Part shown: one piece after another, positions 1 to 9,008 of the stretch
Numbering within the stretch: position 1 is the stretch's first letter
How the letters are laid out: every line of letters starts with the position of its first letter
Source: Pseudomonadota bacterium
Lineage (GTDB): Bacteria; Verrucomicrobiota; Verrucomicrobiia; Limisphaerales; SXTU01
Direction: 5' to 3'
Assembly (NCBI GenBank): GCA_009922615.1
Contig: RFVF01000019.1
Location: 1 to 64,000, forward strand
DNA: 64,000 nucleotides
Translations under genes and position numbers: made by a program
The notes under the pieces: model-generated
What the model saw: the letters and a program-made list of their open reading frames with translations, nothing else
Told to the model about the DNA's origin: nothing
Databases searched by the model: none

Positions 1-2034
1 ATCGATGCTTCGTCGACTGGCCAATTCCCGTGCCAATTCGTCCGCCTCCGGCCGGCCGCCGGCGTCGGTGGGGCATCGGAAAGCGGGGCGGGGACACGGT
101 TTTCCCTGCGGACGAAGCTTTGGTGCGTCGCTGCCGGTCCGAGTCTCGGCGCGTTGTCGCTGGTGTTGTTGTTGGGCGGTCATTCGCCAGCCATTGTGGC
201 GGTGGCGGCGGTGGCGGCGGCGCTGCTGGCGTTGGGTCTGGTCACGTGGCTGGAGCGCGCCATCACCGTTCCGGTCCAGGAGTTGATCGATGTTTCCAAG
301 CAGGTCTCGCGCGAGGAAAATTTCGCGCTGCGCGTCAGCGTGCCGACCACGGAGGAGCTGGCCCGGCAAGCCACGGCATTCAACGACCTGCTCGCACAAA
401 TCCAGCTCCGCGATCATGAGCTGCGCCGCCATCGCGACCAGCTCGGCGAGCTCATCGCGCAGCGGACGGCGGAACTCTTGCAGGTGAACCACGCGCTCTT
501 CCAGGCCCGGGACAAGGCGGAGGATGCGAACCGCGCCAAGAGTTCGTTCCTGGCCAACATGAGCCACGAGTTGCGCACCCCACTCACGGCCATCATCGGC
601 TACAGCGAGATGCTCATCGAGGAGGCCGAGGGGTTGGGCCAGCCGGACTCCGTCGGCGATTTGCAGAAAATCCGCGCCTCGGGCCGGCACCTGCTTGAGC
701 TGATCAACGAGGTGCTCGATCTCTCCCGGATCGAGGCCGGCCGGATGACCTTGCACTACGAGGACTTTGATCTGGCGACAGTGGTCCGCGAGGTGTGTGA
801 CACCGTGCGGCCGCTGGCGGAGAAGAATCACGATCGGTTGGAATGCGAGCTGGCCCCAGCCGCGCTGAAGGTGCAGTGCGACCAGACCAAAATCCGCCAG
901 ACGCTGCTGAACCTGTTGAGCAACGCGTGCAAATTCACGCAGCACGGCCAGGTGCGGCTGCGGCTCGCAGTCGAAAACACGGCGGGCTGCGACTGGGTGG
1001 TGGTCACGATCACCGACACCGGCATCGGGATGACAGAGGAACAGGTGGGCCGGCTCTTCCAGCCGTTCACGCAGGCGGACACGGCGATCACCCGCAAATA
1101 CGGCGGCAGCGGGCTGGGCCTGACGATCAGCAAGAAATTCACCGAGGCCTTGGGCGGGCAGTTGGATGTCACCAGCAAACCCAACGGCGGCACCACGTTC
1201 ACCGTGCGTTTCCCGGTCCGTCCGCACGCCGTCGCACCGGAGCCGGGCTCCGGCCCGGTCCTGCCAGCGGCCCCCGCCCAGGCCCCGTGCGTGCTGGTGA
1301 TAGACGACGATCCGAATACGCGGGATCTGCTTGTGCGCTTCCTGCAGAAGGAAGGTTTCGCGCCGCAAACGGCCGCCGATGGCCGCCGTGGCTTGGAGCT
1401 GGCGCGGCAGTTGCGCCCGGCGCTCATCACGCTGGACGTGATGATGCCCGAGCTGGACGGCTGGTCCGTGCTCGCCGCGCTGAAGGCCGATGCCATGCTC
1501 GCCACTATTCCTGTGGTGATGGTCACGATGGCGGATGGGCGGGAACGCGGATTCTCCCTGGGCGCGGCGGAGTTTTTGAACAAGCCAGTGGATTTCGCCC
1601 GGTTGTCCGGGTTGTTGCGGCAACATTGCCCCGCGCCGGGTGACCGGCCCATCCTGGTGGTCGAGGACGACGAGATTTCCGGTCATTTGCTCCGGCGCAA
1701 CTTGGAGAAGGAAGGCTACGCGGTGATGCTTGCCGCGAACGGACGCGAGGCGCTCGATCAAATCCGGCTGCGTCTGCCGGCTGTCATCCTGCTGGACCTG
1801 ATGATGCCCGAGATGGACGGCTTCGAGTTTGCCCAGACGGTCCGGACCCGCCGGGATTTGCGCGAAGTGCCCATCATCGTCCTGACCGCCAAGGATCTCA
1901 CGGACGAGGACCGGCAGCGGCTGACCGGCAACGTCACCACCATTCTCCAGAAGCAGACCGCCACGCCCGAAGACTTGCAAAACGAACTGCGCGCCGCGCT
2001 GGCCCGCCACTTGCCTGCGGCGTCCGCGCGCTGA
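1..2034 (+). CDS. Hybrid sensor histidine kinase with two receiver domains (5' end missing)
   Basis: Membrane-bound two-component kinase that autophosphorylates on His and passes phosphate to its own receiver domains. The frame is open back to base 1, so the start lies outside the window; an in-frame TTG at 154 is only a possible start. Numbering from 154: a hydrophobic segment at about residues 3-33, a HAMP linker to about 85, a coiled stretch, then HisKA with SHELRTP (His138), and an ATPase domain with N-box, DTGIGM and GGSGLGL motifs. Two CheY-like receivers follow, with phospho-acceptor Asp428 ([10 protein letters not shown]) and Asp548 ([10 protein letters not shown]). There is no HPt domain and no DNA-binding output, so a downstream partner is expected. 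The sensing part is not in the window, so the stimulus is unknown. Confidence 0.93.
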   Translation: MDASSTGQFPCQFVRLRPAAGVGGASESGAGTRFSLRTKLWCVAAGPSLGALSLVLLLGGHSPAIVAVAAVAAALLALGLVTWLERAITVPVQELIDVSKQVSREENFALRVSVPTTEELARQATAFNDLLAQIQLRDHELRRHRDQLGELIAQRTAELLQVNHALFQARDKAEDANRAKSSFLANMSHELRTPLTAIIGYSEMLIEEAEGLGQPDSVGDLQKIRASGRHLLELINEVLDLSRIEAGRMTLHYEDFDLATVVREVCDTVRPLAEKNHDRLECELAPAALKVQCDQTKIRQTLLNLLSNACKFTQHGQVRLRLAVENTAGCDWVVVTITDTGIGMTEEQVGRLFQPFTQADTAITRKYGGSGLGLTISKKFTEALGGQLDVTSKPNGGTTFTVRFPVRPHAVAPEPGSGPVLPAAPAQAPCVLVIDDDPNTRDLLVRFLQKEGFAPQTAADGRRGLELARQLRPALITLDVMMPELDGWSVLAALKADAMLATIPVVMVTMADGRERGFSLGAAEFLNKPVDFARLSGLLRQHCPAPGDRPILVVEDDEISGHLLRRNLEKEGYAVMLAANGREALDQIRLRLPAVILLDLMMPEMDGFEFAQTVRTRRDLREVPIIVLTAKDLTDEDRQRLTGNVTTILQKQTATPEDLQNELRAALARHLPAASAR

Positions 2035-2077
2035 GGAAGCCGGTCGTCGCTCAACTCGAAGCTTCCTTCCCGCCGAA

Positions 2078-2129
2078 GCAGGCGTAACTTCCGCCAAACG
2101 CGCGCAAAAATTTTCCGCGTAACGCCTGC
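2078..2129. repeat. Imperfect inverted repeat between the kinase and the membrane protein
   Basis: Arms at 2078-2088 (GCAGGCGTAAC) and 2119-2129 (GTAACGCCTGC) match at 10 of 11 positions when one is reverse-complemented. The spacer contains an AAAAATTTT centre. It lies in the only gap between the kinase stop and the next start. It could be a terminator hairpin for the kinase or an operator; there is no T-tract after the stem, so neither role is established. Confidence 0.4.
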
Positions 2130-2152
2130 GCGCATCGCACGTCATCACTCCT

Positions 2153-2692
2153 ATGATAATGGCCGACATCCTCAAAATCTTCCTTCTCATCCTCGGCGGC
2201 ATGTTTGTGTTCGTCGCGTTCTGGCTTGCGGGTGAGGCGCTGTTTCCGACCATGGTCGAAAGCGCCCGCCGACAATACCGACGGCCAGGGAAACTCACCT
2301 TCGCCGGGCTCGCGCTCGCCGCGCCGTTCATCGGCATCGCGCTGCTGCTGTTCCAAAAGGGCAACAACCCGCTGTTCAACATCGTGGGCTTCGTTTTCCT
2401 GGCCGTGGTGCTCCTCGGTGGTCACATCGGCTCGGCGGGCTTGGCCAAGCACATCGGCATGGGCCTGCCCGCGCCGGGTGACGACGCGCAGCCGTGGCGG
2501 CGCGTGTTGCGCGGCGGCATCGTGCTGGTGCTGACGTTCCTTCTGCCGTTCATCGGCTGGCTGGGGCTGACGATCTGGACGCTCGTGACGGGCTTCGCCG
2601 CGCTGGTCTTCGCCGTGCGCGAGAGCCGTTCCGCCGTTCCACCGGTGACGACGACCTCCGTGGCCCCGCCCAATCTGCCCGCCGCCGCATGA
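2153..2692 (+). CDS. Small polytopic membrane protein of unknown function
   Basis: A 179-residue protein not recognised as a named family. Hydrophobic segments are visible at about residues 5-28, 49-67, 73-92 and 122-155, giving roughly four membrane spans, with a Pro/Thr/Ala-rich tail that is probably cytoplasmic or disordered. An in-frame ATG six bases downstream (2159) is an equally good start. The stop overlaps the start of the following DUF1800 gene as ATGA, so the two are probably translationally coupled. That makes a link with the DUF1800/DUF1501 pair possible, for example as a membrane anchor or assembly factor, but this is only inferred from spacing. Confidence 0.7.
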   Translation: MIMADILKIFLLILGGMFVFVAFWLAGEALFPTMVESARRQYRRPGKLTFAGLALAAPFIGIALLLFQKGNNPLFNIVGFVFLAVVLLGGHIGSAGLAKHIGMGLPAPGDDAQPWRRVLRGGIVLVLTFLLPFIGWLGLTIWTLVTGFAALVFAVRESRSAVPPVTTTSVAPPNLPAAA

Positions 2693-4215
2693 ACTTCTCT
2701 CGCCGCCACTTCCTTCAGGCCGGCTCCGCCGCGTCGGTCGGCGCGCTCGCCGTCGGCTGCGAAAAGATCGAAGTCCCCGCTGCGCTGCGCATCGGGCCGC
2801 GCACCATCACCATGCCGGAAGGCCCGTTCGCAACGCCCTCCGGCAAAGACATTGACCTCGTTTCGCATGCGTTGAACCGCCTCACCTTCGGCTCGCGCCC
2901 GCAGGACTACCAGCGTGTTCGCAAGCTCGGCGCGACCGAGGAAGCCGCCTTCGCCGCCTTCCTCGACCAGCAGTTCATGCCCGAGCGGCTCGACGACCCC
3001 AACTGCGAGAACGCCATCCGCCGTTTCGAGGTTTTGCAGGAGCCACTGGGCGAGCTCTTCGAGTATCAGGAGAAGCACCTGCTCGATGCCCTCGTCCGCA
3101 GCACCGTGCTGCGCGCCGTCTTCAGCGAGCGGCAGCTCTACGAAGTGATGGTCAATTTCTGGAGCGACCACTTCAACATCGATCCCTCCAAGGGCGACGC
3201 GAAATGGCTCAAAGTCGCCGACGACCGCGACGTCATCCGCGCCCACGCGCTGGGCAAATTCCCAGACATGCTCCGCGCCTCGGCCCTGAGCCCCGCGATG
3301 CTCTGGTATCTCGATGGCCGCGTGAACAAAAAGGCCAGTGCCAGCGACAAGCCCAACGAGAATTACGCCCGCGAACTCATGGAGCTGCACACGCTTGGCG
3401 TCCACGGCGGCTACACGCAGCAAGACGTGATGGAGGTCGCGCGCTGCCTCACCGGCTGGACCGTGCAGGAAACGCACCGCAGCAAACTCAACCTCGGCAG
3501 CGTCGAGTTCCAGCCCTTGCTCCACGATCGCGGCGAAAAGATCGTCCTCGGCCACGTCATCCCGGCGATTCCGAAGAAAGCCAAGCCCGGCGAAATCGAG
3601 CGCCTGGGCCGCGCCGAGCTGGACACCGTGCTGGGCATCGTGGGCCTGCACCCGTCCACCGCGAAGTTCATCGCCACCAAGCTCTGCCAGCGCTTCATCG
3701 CGGACGAGCCGCCCGCCGACGCCGTGAGCGCTGTCGCGGAGAAGTTCATCGCGTCCGGCGGCAACATCCCGGCCACGCTGCGCGCGCTCTTTGCCACCGA
3801 CGCCTTCCTGACCACGCGCGGCAACAAGCTCAAGCGGCCGTTCCACTACATCGTCTCCGCGCTGCGCGCTACGCAAGCCACCACAGACGCGGGCTCCGCG
3901 ATCCAGGACTACCTCTTGCGCATGGGCCACGCGCCCTTCCACTACCCGACGCCCGACGGCTACCCGGAGAAAGCCGCCCCGTGGCTGGGCACGCTGCTCT
4001 GGCGTTGGAACTTCGCCGTCGGCCTGAGCAACAACACCCTCGACAAGGAAACGCAAATCAACCCCGAGAAGCTCAAGGCCAGCTTCGCCACCGAGGAAAA
4101 CCAGATGGCCCACCTCCTCGGCCGCGTCCCGACTGCCGACGAAATCACCGCCTGCAAGGCCTCCGGTGCCCCGCTCGCGCTACTGCTGGCCTCGCCGAGT
4201 TTTCAGAAGTGTTAG
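2689..4215 (+). CDS. DUF1800 family protein, Tat-type lipoprotein
   Basis: About 508 residues. The start at 2689 is chosen because it overlaps the previous stop (ATGA) and gives a Tat motif (SRRHFLQ) followed by a short hydrophobic stretch and a lipobox-like AVGC near residue 20. The body has the features of DUF1800: an LNRLTFG-type motif near the N-terminus, NFWSDHFN in the middle, ENYARELMELHTLGV, and TGW. This family is typically encoded next to DUF1501, as here (4333). Its biochemical role is not established; it is exported and common in Planctomycetota and Verrucomicrobiota. The TAG stop overlaps the left arm of a long hairpin repeat. Confidence 0.88.
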   Translation: MNFSRRHFLQAGSAASVGALAVGCEKIEVPAALRIGPRTITMPEGPFATPSGKDIDLVSHALNRLTFGSRPQDYQRVRKLGATEEAAFAAFLDQQFMPERLDDPNCENAIRRFEVLQEPLGELFEYQEKHLLDALVRSTVLRAVFSERQLYEVMVNFWSDHFNIDPSKGDAKWLKVADDRDVIRAHALGKFPDMLRASALSPAMLWYLDGRVNKKASASDKPNENYARELMELHTLGVHGGYTQQDVMEVARCLTGWTVQETHRSKLNLGSVEFQPLLHDRGEKIVLGHVIPAIPKKAKPGEIERLGRAELDTVLGIVGLHPSTAKFIATKLCQRFIADEPPADAVSAVAEKFIASGGNIPATLRALFATDAFLTTRGNKLKRPFHYIVSALRATQATTDAGSAIQDYLLRMGHAPFHYPTPDGYPEKAAPWLGTLLWRWNFAVGLSNNTLDKETQINPEKLKASFATEENQMAHLLGRVPTADEITACKASGAPLALLLASPSFQKC

Positions 4216-4324
4216 CCACAGATGGGCACAGATGAAACACAGATGAAAATCCGACTTCGCTTGCTTGCGAACGTGCCTGCCGCTGCTTTCCCCATCTGCG
4301 TTTCATCTGTGCCGATCTGTGGCT
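4214..4324. repeat. Long inverted repeat with triple CACAGAT units
   Basis: Two 32-base arms, 4214-4245 and 4293-4324, match at 30 of 32 positions when one is reverse-complemented, with a 47-base spacer. Each arm carries spaced CACAGAT units (left arm units begin at 4217, 4227 and 4238, spacing 10 and 11). The element fills the whole gap between the DUF1800 and DUF1501 genes and includes the upstream stop codon. Transcribed RNA would form a very stable hairpin between the two partner genes. Related elements with CACAGAG units occur at 5460 and 27270. Confidence 0.85.
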
Positions 4325-4332
4325 GAAAAATC

Positions 4333-5454
4333 ATGACCACGCAAACCTCCCTCTCCGGCAACGGCGACCAGCTCAAGACCCTCGTCGTCGTCTTCCTGCG
4401 CGGCGGCGCCGATGGGTTGAACATGGTCGCGCCCACGCACGACGACGGCTATTACCGCGCCCGGCCGCGCATCGCCATCAAGGCCAGCGACGCCACGCGG
4501 CTCGACGGCCAGTTCGGACTCAATCCCTTGCTCGCGGACCTCGCCACGCCGTATCGCGACGGTGCGCTGCTCGTGTTGCACGCGGCGGGCTCGGAGGATG
4601 CCACGCGGTCGCACTTCGAGGCGCAGGACTTGATGGAGCGCGCGGGCGAGGTGGCCGGCGGCTGGCTGGGGCGCTACTTGCGCTTTCGTGGCGCGGTCAC
4701 GTCCGGCGCGCTCTCGGCCATCGCGGTGAGCCGCGCGTTGCCCGAGAGTTTGCGCGGTGCGCCCGCCGCCACGGTGATGCGTTCGCTGGATGACTTCGTG
4801 CTGGGCAAGAACAGCGGCACGTTGCAGGCGGGCCTGAAGAAGCTCTACGCCGCACAGGCCGATGCGCTCGGGGCCTCCGCACGCGACACGCTCGACGCGC
4901 TCGACCGCATTCAGCGCATCCGTGAAACGACTTATGTGCCGGCGGCCGGGGCGAGCTACGACCGCGACGAATTTGCGCAGGGCTTGAAACAGGTCGCGCG
5001 GCTCGTCAAGGCACGCGTCGGCCTCGAAGCCGTTTCGCTGGACCTCAACGGCTGGGACTCGCATCTCACGCAAAGCGCGATCATGGACCCGAACATGCGC
5101 CGGTTAAACGCCGGCTTGAGCGCGTTTTACCGCGATCTGGGCAAACAGATGGAGCACGTCACCGTCGTGGTGATGACGGAGTTTGGCCGGCGGCTCGCCG
5201 AGAATTCCGCCTTCGGCACGGACCACGGGCGCGGCAGCGTGATGTTCGTTTTGGGCGGCGGTGTGCGTGGAGGCCGCGTGCTGACGAAATGGCCCGGCCT
5301 GACCAAGGATGTGCTCGAAGGCCCCGGCGACGTGCCCGTGACCATCAACTACCGCGACGTGCTCGCGCCCATCCTGCAACGGCACAGCCCCCAGGTGGAC
5401 TTGGCGAAGGTGTTCCCGGCCTATGAGCTGAAGCCGCAGGCGGTGTATGGGTGA
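4333..5454 (+). CDS. DUF1501 family protein, partner of DUF1800
   Basis: A 373-residue protein with family features: LRGGADGLN near residues 22-30, GLNPLLADL, and a C-terminal TEFGRRL...GTDHGRG region similar to the alkaline-phosphatase/sulfatase fold seen in this family. Unlike the second DUF1501 gene at 48040, it has no obvious Tat or Sec signal, so it may be exported with its Tat-bearing neighbour or act inside the cell. It follows the DUF1800 gene after a hairpin repeat of 111 bases and is probably co-transcribed with it. The molecular function of this pair is unknown. Confidence 0.87.
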   Translation: MTTQTSLSGNGDQLKTLVVVFLRGGADGLNMVAPTHDDGYYRARPRIAIKASDATRLDGQFGLNPLLADLATPYRDGALLVLHAAGSEDATRSHFEAQDLMERAGEVAGGWLGRYLRFRGAVTSGALSAIAVSRALPESLRGAPAATVMRSLDDFVLGKNSGTLQAGLKKLYAAQADALGASARDTLDALDRIQRIRETTYVPAAGASYDRDEFAQGLKQVARLVKARVGLEAVSLDLNGWDSHLTQSAIMDPNMRRLNAGLSAFYRDLGKQMEHVTVVVMTEFGRRLAENSAFGTDHGRGSVMFVLGGGVRGGRVLTKWPGLTKDVLEGPGDVPVTINYRDVLAPILQRHSPQVDLAKVFPAYELKPQAVYG

Positions 5455-5459
5455 AGATG

Positions 5460-5607
5460 GATTTAACCACAGAGGCACAGAGAGCACAGAGGAAGAGGTT
5501 TCCCGATCACGTTTCCCAATCAAGAAGGCAGTAAAGCAAGAACCGAGCGATTTCCATTCCTGCCTTTATGCCTTCCTGATCCCACTCTGTGCCTCTGTGA
5601 TTAAATC
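5460..5607. repeat. Long inverted repeat with triple CACAGAG units
   Basis: Arms at 5460-5482 and 5585-5607 match at 22 of 23 positions in inverted orientation. The inner part (about 5519-5582) continues as a weaker inverted match, so the whole 148 bases can fold as one hairpin. The left arm has CACAGAG units at 5468, 5476 and 5485. It starts just after the DUF1501 stop (5454) and ends before moeA. It contains no transposase; it resembles a MITE or REP-type element. Confidence 0.83.
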
Positions 5608-5653
5608 CATCGGTGGTGTGGTCCGCATTTGAAACCTGCGAGCGGCCTGCGTC

Positions 5654-6877
5654 ATGCTCCCTTCTCACATTACGATGCTGACCTACGAAGAAGCCCTTGC
5701 CCATGTGCTCGCCGCGCTGCCGCCCGCGAAGCCTGAGAAAGTTCCCGTGGCTGAAGCCGCCGGGCGATTTCTCACCGAAGCCGTTTCCTCTCCGCTCGAC
5801 CTTCCGCCGTTCGACAACTCTGCGATGGACGGTTACGCCGTGCGCGCGGCGGATATCGCCACGGCGAGCGCGGAGAAACCGGTCGTGCTCCGGCGGGTCG
5901 GGCAAATCGGCGCCGGTGAAGTCTTCGCCGGCAACGTGGGCATGCAGACGTGCGTGCGGCTTTTCACCGGCACGCCACTGCCCGCCGGCGCGGACGCGGT
6001 CGTCATGCAGGAAGACACGCGCACGGATGAGGCGCGGCCCGATGAAGTGCAAATCCTCGACCGCGCCCGCCCGTGGGAAAATGTCCGGCTGCGCGGCGAA
6101 GACGTGAAAGCCGGCACTGTTGTCGCGACTCCGGGCACGCGGTTGAGTGCCGGGCACCTGAACCTGCTCGCCGCCGTTGGCACCGCGAGTGTGCGTGTGG
6201 CGAAACGCCCGTGCGTCGCGCTGCTCGCGACGGGGAACGAGCTGCGTGCCCCCGGCAAACCACTTGCGCCGGGCCAAATCTATGAGAGCAACCGAGCGAT
6301 GCTCGCGGCGCTGCTTGCGGAGTGCGGCGCTGAAGCCCGTGTGTTTCCCTTGGTGCCCGACTCGCTCAACCGCACGTGCAACGCGCTAAAACGCGCCTTC
6401 GCTGAATGCGACGCAGTGGTGACGACTGGCGGAGCGTCGGTGGGGCAGTTGGATTTTGTGAAAGCGGCGTTTGTCGAGCTAGGCGGCAGCCAGGAGTTTT
6501 GGAAAGTCGCCATCAAGCCGGGCAAGCCATTCGTCTTCGGCACGCTGGCGGGCAAATTTCTCTTCGGCCTGCCGGGCAATCCGGTGTCGGCGTATGTGAC
6601 CTTTCTGTTGCTCGTGCGACCGGCGCTGCTGCGCTGGCAAGGCGCTGCAGAAACCGGGTTGCCGGCGCACCCCGGCACGCTGGCCGAACCGCTCGTGAAC
6701 CGCGGCGACCGCCGACATTTCGTGCGCGTGCGGGTGGACGCGGCGGGCAATGTCCACTCTGCGGGCACGCAGGCGTCGCACATGTTGCATTCCTTGGCGG
6801 CGGCGAACGGGCTCGTGGACGTGCCGCCGGAAACGACACTGGCGGCGGGAACGAACGTGCGGGTGCTGCGTCCTTAA
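5654..6877 (+). CDS. moeA: Molybdopterin molybdenumtransferase MoeA
   Basis: Inserts molybdenum into adenylylated molybdopterin in the last step of molybdenum cofactor synthesis. At about 400 residues the length is normal. Visible motifs are FDNSAMDGYAV in the N-terminal domain, GNELRAPGKPL, TTGGASVGQLDF in the MoCF/MPT-binding domain, KPGKPFVFG and GLPGNPVSAY, followed by the C-terminal beta-barrel domain. An ATG at 5675 (MLTYEEAL) is a better match to the usual family N-terminus than the ATG at 5654. No other Moco synthesis gene is next to it, but a likely client enzyme (sulfite-oxidase-like) is encoded at 49525-50679. Confidence 0.95.
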   Translation: MLPSHITMLTYEEALAHVLAALPPAKPEKVPVAEAAGRFLTEAVSSPLDLPPFDNSAMDGYAVRAADIATASAEKPVVLRRVGQIGAGEVFAGNVGMQTCVRLFTGTPLPAGADAVVMQEDTRTDEARPDEVQILDRARPWENVRLRGEDVKAGTVVATPGTRLSAGHLNLLAAVGTASVRVAKRPCVALLATGNELRAPGKPLAPGQIYESNRAMLAALLAECGAEARVFPLVPDSLNRTCNALKRAFAECDAVVTTGGASVGQLDFVKAAFVELGGSQEFWKVAIKPGKPFVFGTLAGKFLFGLPGNPVSAYVTFLLLVRPALLRWQGAAETGLPAHPGTLAEPLVNRGDRRHFVRVRVDAAGNVHSAGTQASHMLHSLAAANGLVDVPPETTLAAGTNVRVLRP

Positions 6878-6894
6878 ATCATGCTCTCAATCCT

Positions 6895-6929
6895 AATCCT
6901 GCTCCTCGGCTCGGGGTGAAAGCAGGATT
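6895..6929. terminator. Hairpin between convergent moeA and DHH genes
   Basis: AATCCTGCT (6895-6903) and AGCAGGATT (6921-6929) form a perfect 9-bp stem with a 17-base loop in the gap between two converging genes. An outer CTCTC/GAGAG pair extends it. There is no clear T-tract, so a bidirectional terminator is suggested by position rather than shown. It could equally be another dispersed palindromic repeat. Confidence 0.45.
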
Positions 6930-6970
6930 CAGACGGTGAACGAGAGTAAGAGGATCAGTCGGAGGAAGCG

Positions 6971-7912
6971 TCAGCCTTTTTTCTCCAACGACGCGAAGGC
7001 TTGTTCGAGGCTGGTCAGGTTGCCGCCTTTTTTCGGCGTAGGCGTGAGCACGGAGCGGAGATAGAGCACGCCGTCCTCCGCAGTTTGCACGGAGCGCGGG
7101 AGCGTCGCGCCGGAGGCGTTGGCGTGGCCGCCGCCTTGGAATTGTTGCGCGACTTTGAGGGCCTCGCCGTTCTCGCTACGGAAACTGGCGATGACCGTGC
7201 GGTTGGACTTCACGAAGAGCGTGACCAGCGTGGTGTAGGGCGTGGCTTTCTCGGCGAGCAGGCGGTGGACGATGCTGTTGGAGTTGCCCACGACGGTGTC
7301 CACGAAGCCGACGGTGGGGCTGAGGTCCACGACGTTTTGGCGGCTCCACTCGAAGCCGAGCGGGTCTTCCACGCGGCGTTTCACGGCCATCACTTCGAGC
7401 AGCGGGTGATGGAGCAGGCGTTCGGGATTACCGTCGATCAACGCGTGGAGGTTCCAGAAGTTGTAGGTCTTGACGAGGTTCCCGTAGTCGCACGCGAGCT
7501 CGAAGTCCGGGTCTTCGACGAGGTAGAGGTCCACCACGTTGCTGAGATGGACGAGGCGGTCCAGCTCGGGCTTGCCGAGCCCGTGCTGGCAGCACAGCTC
7601 GTAGCAGAGCAGGCTGGCGGATTTGCCGAGGTCGTGGATGAAGTGCGCCTGCTTGGCGGGGGTCTCGGTTGTGTGATGGTCGAGCACGAGCCAGTCGGGC
7701 CGGTCCATGCGGGGCTCGAAGCTGAAGTCACACACCCACGCGCTGCGTTCCCGGAGCTGGCGTTGCTTCCACGAATGATAGTGGTGCGCTTCCAACCGGA
7801 TGTCCTGATCGAAGAGTTTCCGCGCGAGCCGGCGCAGGAGGAGGCCGGAGAGCAGGCCATCGAGGTCGCTCTCGTGCGTGAGGATGATTTCCGGTTTGGG
7901 CAGTGCAGCCAT
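6971..7912 (-). CDS. DHH/DHHA1 family phosphoesterase
   Basis: A 313-residue metal-dependent phosphoesterase of the DHH superfamily. The N-terminal domain has HESDLDGL (metal ligands), a further acidic motif, and the DHH triad in LDHHTTETP. The C-terminal DHHA1 domain has GGGHANASGA, which binds the nucleotide or phosphate end of the substrate. Families with this layout include nanoRNase/pAp phosphatase and cyclic-dinucleotide phosphodiesterases; the sequence alone does not separate these. The first DHH motif is HESDLDG rather than the usual HxxPDGD form. It is transcribed toward moeA and has no operon partner. Confidence 0.85.
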   Translation of the reverse strand: MAALPKPEIILTHESDLDGLLSGLLLRRLARKLFDQDIRLEAHHYHSWKQRQLRERSAWVCDFSFEPRMDRPDWLVLDHHTTETPAKQAHFIHDLGKSASLLCYELCCQHGLGKPELDRLVHLSNVVDLYLVEDPDFELACDYGNLVKTYNFWNLHALIDGNPERLLHHPLLEVMAVKRRVEDPLGFEWSRQNVVDLSPTVGFVDTVVGNSNSIVHRLLAEKATPYTTLVTLFVKSNRTVIASFRSENGEALKVAQQFQGGGHANASGATLPRSVQTAEDGVLYLRSVLTPTPKKGGNLTSLEQAFASLEKKG

Positions 7913-7980
7913 GCGCGGTCACGCTACGGACCGGCGTGCGGAGTGGCGAGCGGGGAATTGTCCTCGGCCTGGGAAGCCCG

Positions 7981-8967
7981 TTACTTCTTGGCGTCCGTCT
8001 TCTTGGCAGCAGCGGGTTTGCTGCCTTCGGCGGGAAGGGTTGTTACTTTCGAGGCCGGAGCGTTTCCACCGGCGAATTGGGAGTAAAGCGAGTTGATAGT
8101 TTCCGCGCCCGGCAGTTCGCCTTTCACGATGAGGAAGCGATAGCGGAAGGTGAGCGAGCCGCCCTGCTTGATCTCGGCCACGGGGAAAGCTCCAAAGCGC
8201 CCGTAGTCGCGATAGGCTGACCAACGCGTGCCAGTGGGATTTTGGACGTGGCTCATTTCCACGACGCTGTAGGCCGTCCCGTCGAGCGTGTAGGTCTCGC
8301 CGACCCACGGATAGTCGGTGTCCTTGTGCGGCGCGGGTTTTTCCACCGGGAAGTGGTAGCGGGTTTTCGATTTGTCCAGTTCCCCGGCGGGCCGGTAGTG
8401 GATGCCGGCGTGCTCGGGATCGCCGTTGAGCTTCACCTCGCCGCGCGGGGCGGAAAGGGTGCTGCTGAAATCTATCAACGTCCCTCCCGCCGCGCGGCGC
8501 ACGACGAAGGTGCGCTCCTCGATGATGAAGGCCGCCTTCGCCGCGTCGTTCCAGTGGACGAGCGCGGTGAACGTGGCTTGGTCCGCCGATGCCTCCTGCT
8601 TGAGGATTTTCTGCGTGACCTGTTCGCCGCCGGTCATGTGCCAGCGGTCGTAGCTCTTGCCCTCGAAGGTGATCTTGTTCCAGCCGATGAAGATGCCGCG
8701 ATGGTGTGTGAACTGCCCGCCCGGCCCCTTCGTGATGAGCTGGTCACCATCGGGCGCGAAGACGTGCAAGTAAGGTTTGTAGGTGTCGTGCAGCGACTCC
8801 TTCGTGCTTGGGTCGTAGGCATACATGAAGCGCACGAGCGGCTTGCCGCCGAACGTGACATCAAGGTGTTTGCCCGCGGTGTCGGCAAACGCGTAACCCT
8901 CCGCTGCCCCGGCCGAGGCAACGACCACCAGTGACAGAGCAAGGCACAACCAGTAACGCAGCTTCAT
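7981..8967 (-). CDS. Secreted DUF6807 (PmoA-like) protein
   Basis: About 328 residues starting with a Sec signal peptide (hydrophobic residues 7-19, then SAGAAEG). The body matches the family often annotated PmoA or DUF6807: FMYAYDP near residue 47, a YLHVFAPDG motif, GGQFTHHRGIFIGWN with a paired His, and a C-terminal NPTGTRWSAYRDYGRFGAF. The fold is probably galactose-mutarotase-like, so carbohydrate binding or modification is plausible, but no enzyme activity is established. The tail is Ala/Lys-rich. It is divergently placed from lgt. Confidence 0.82.
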   Translation of the reverse strand: MKLRYWLCLALSLVVVASAGAAEGYAFADTAGKHLDVTFGGKPLVRFMYAYDPSTKESLHDTYKPYLHVFAPDGDQLITKGPGGQFTHHRGIFIGWNKITFEGKSYDRWHMTGGEQVTQKILKQEASADQATFTALVHWNDAAKAAFIIEERTFVVRRAAGGTLIDFSSTLSAPRGEVKLNGDPEHAGIHYRPAGELDKSKTRYHFPVEKPAPHKDTDYPWVGETYTLDGTAYSVVEMSHVQNPTGTRWSAYRDYGRFGAFPVAEIKQGGSLTFRYRFLIVKGELPGAETINSLYSQFAGGNAPASKVTTLPAEGSKPAAAKKTDAKK

Positions 8968-9008
8968 GATGCGCCGATGACACCATCGCGAGACGACATC
9001 GTCGAGTA

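Noticed and set aside
2422-4113. A 563-codon open frame antisense to the DUF1800 gene
   Set aside because: It mirrors the codon bias of the sense gene and has no recognisable family, signal or start context.
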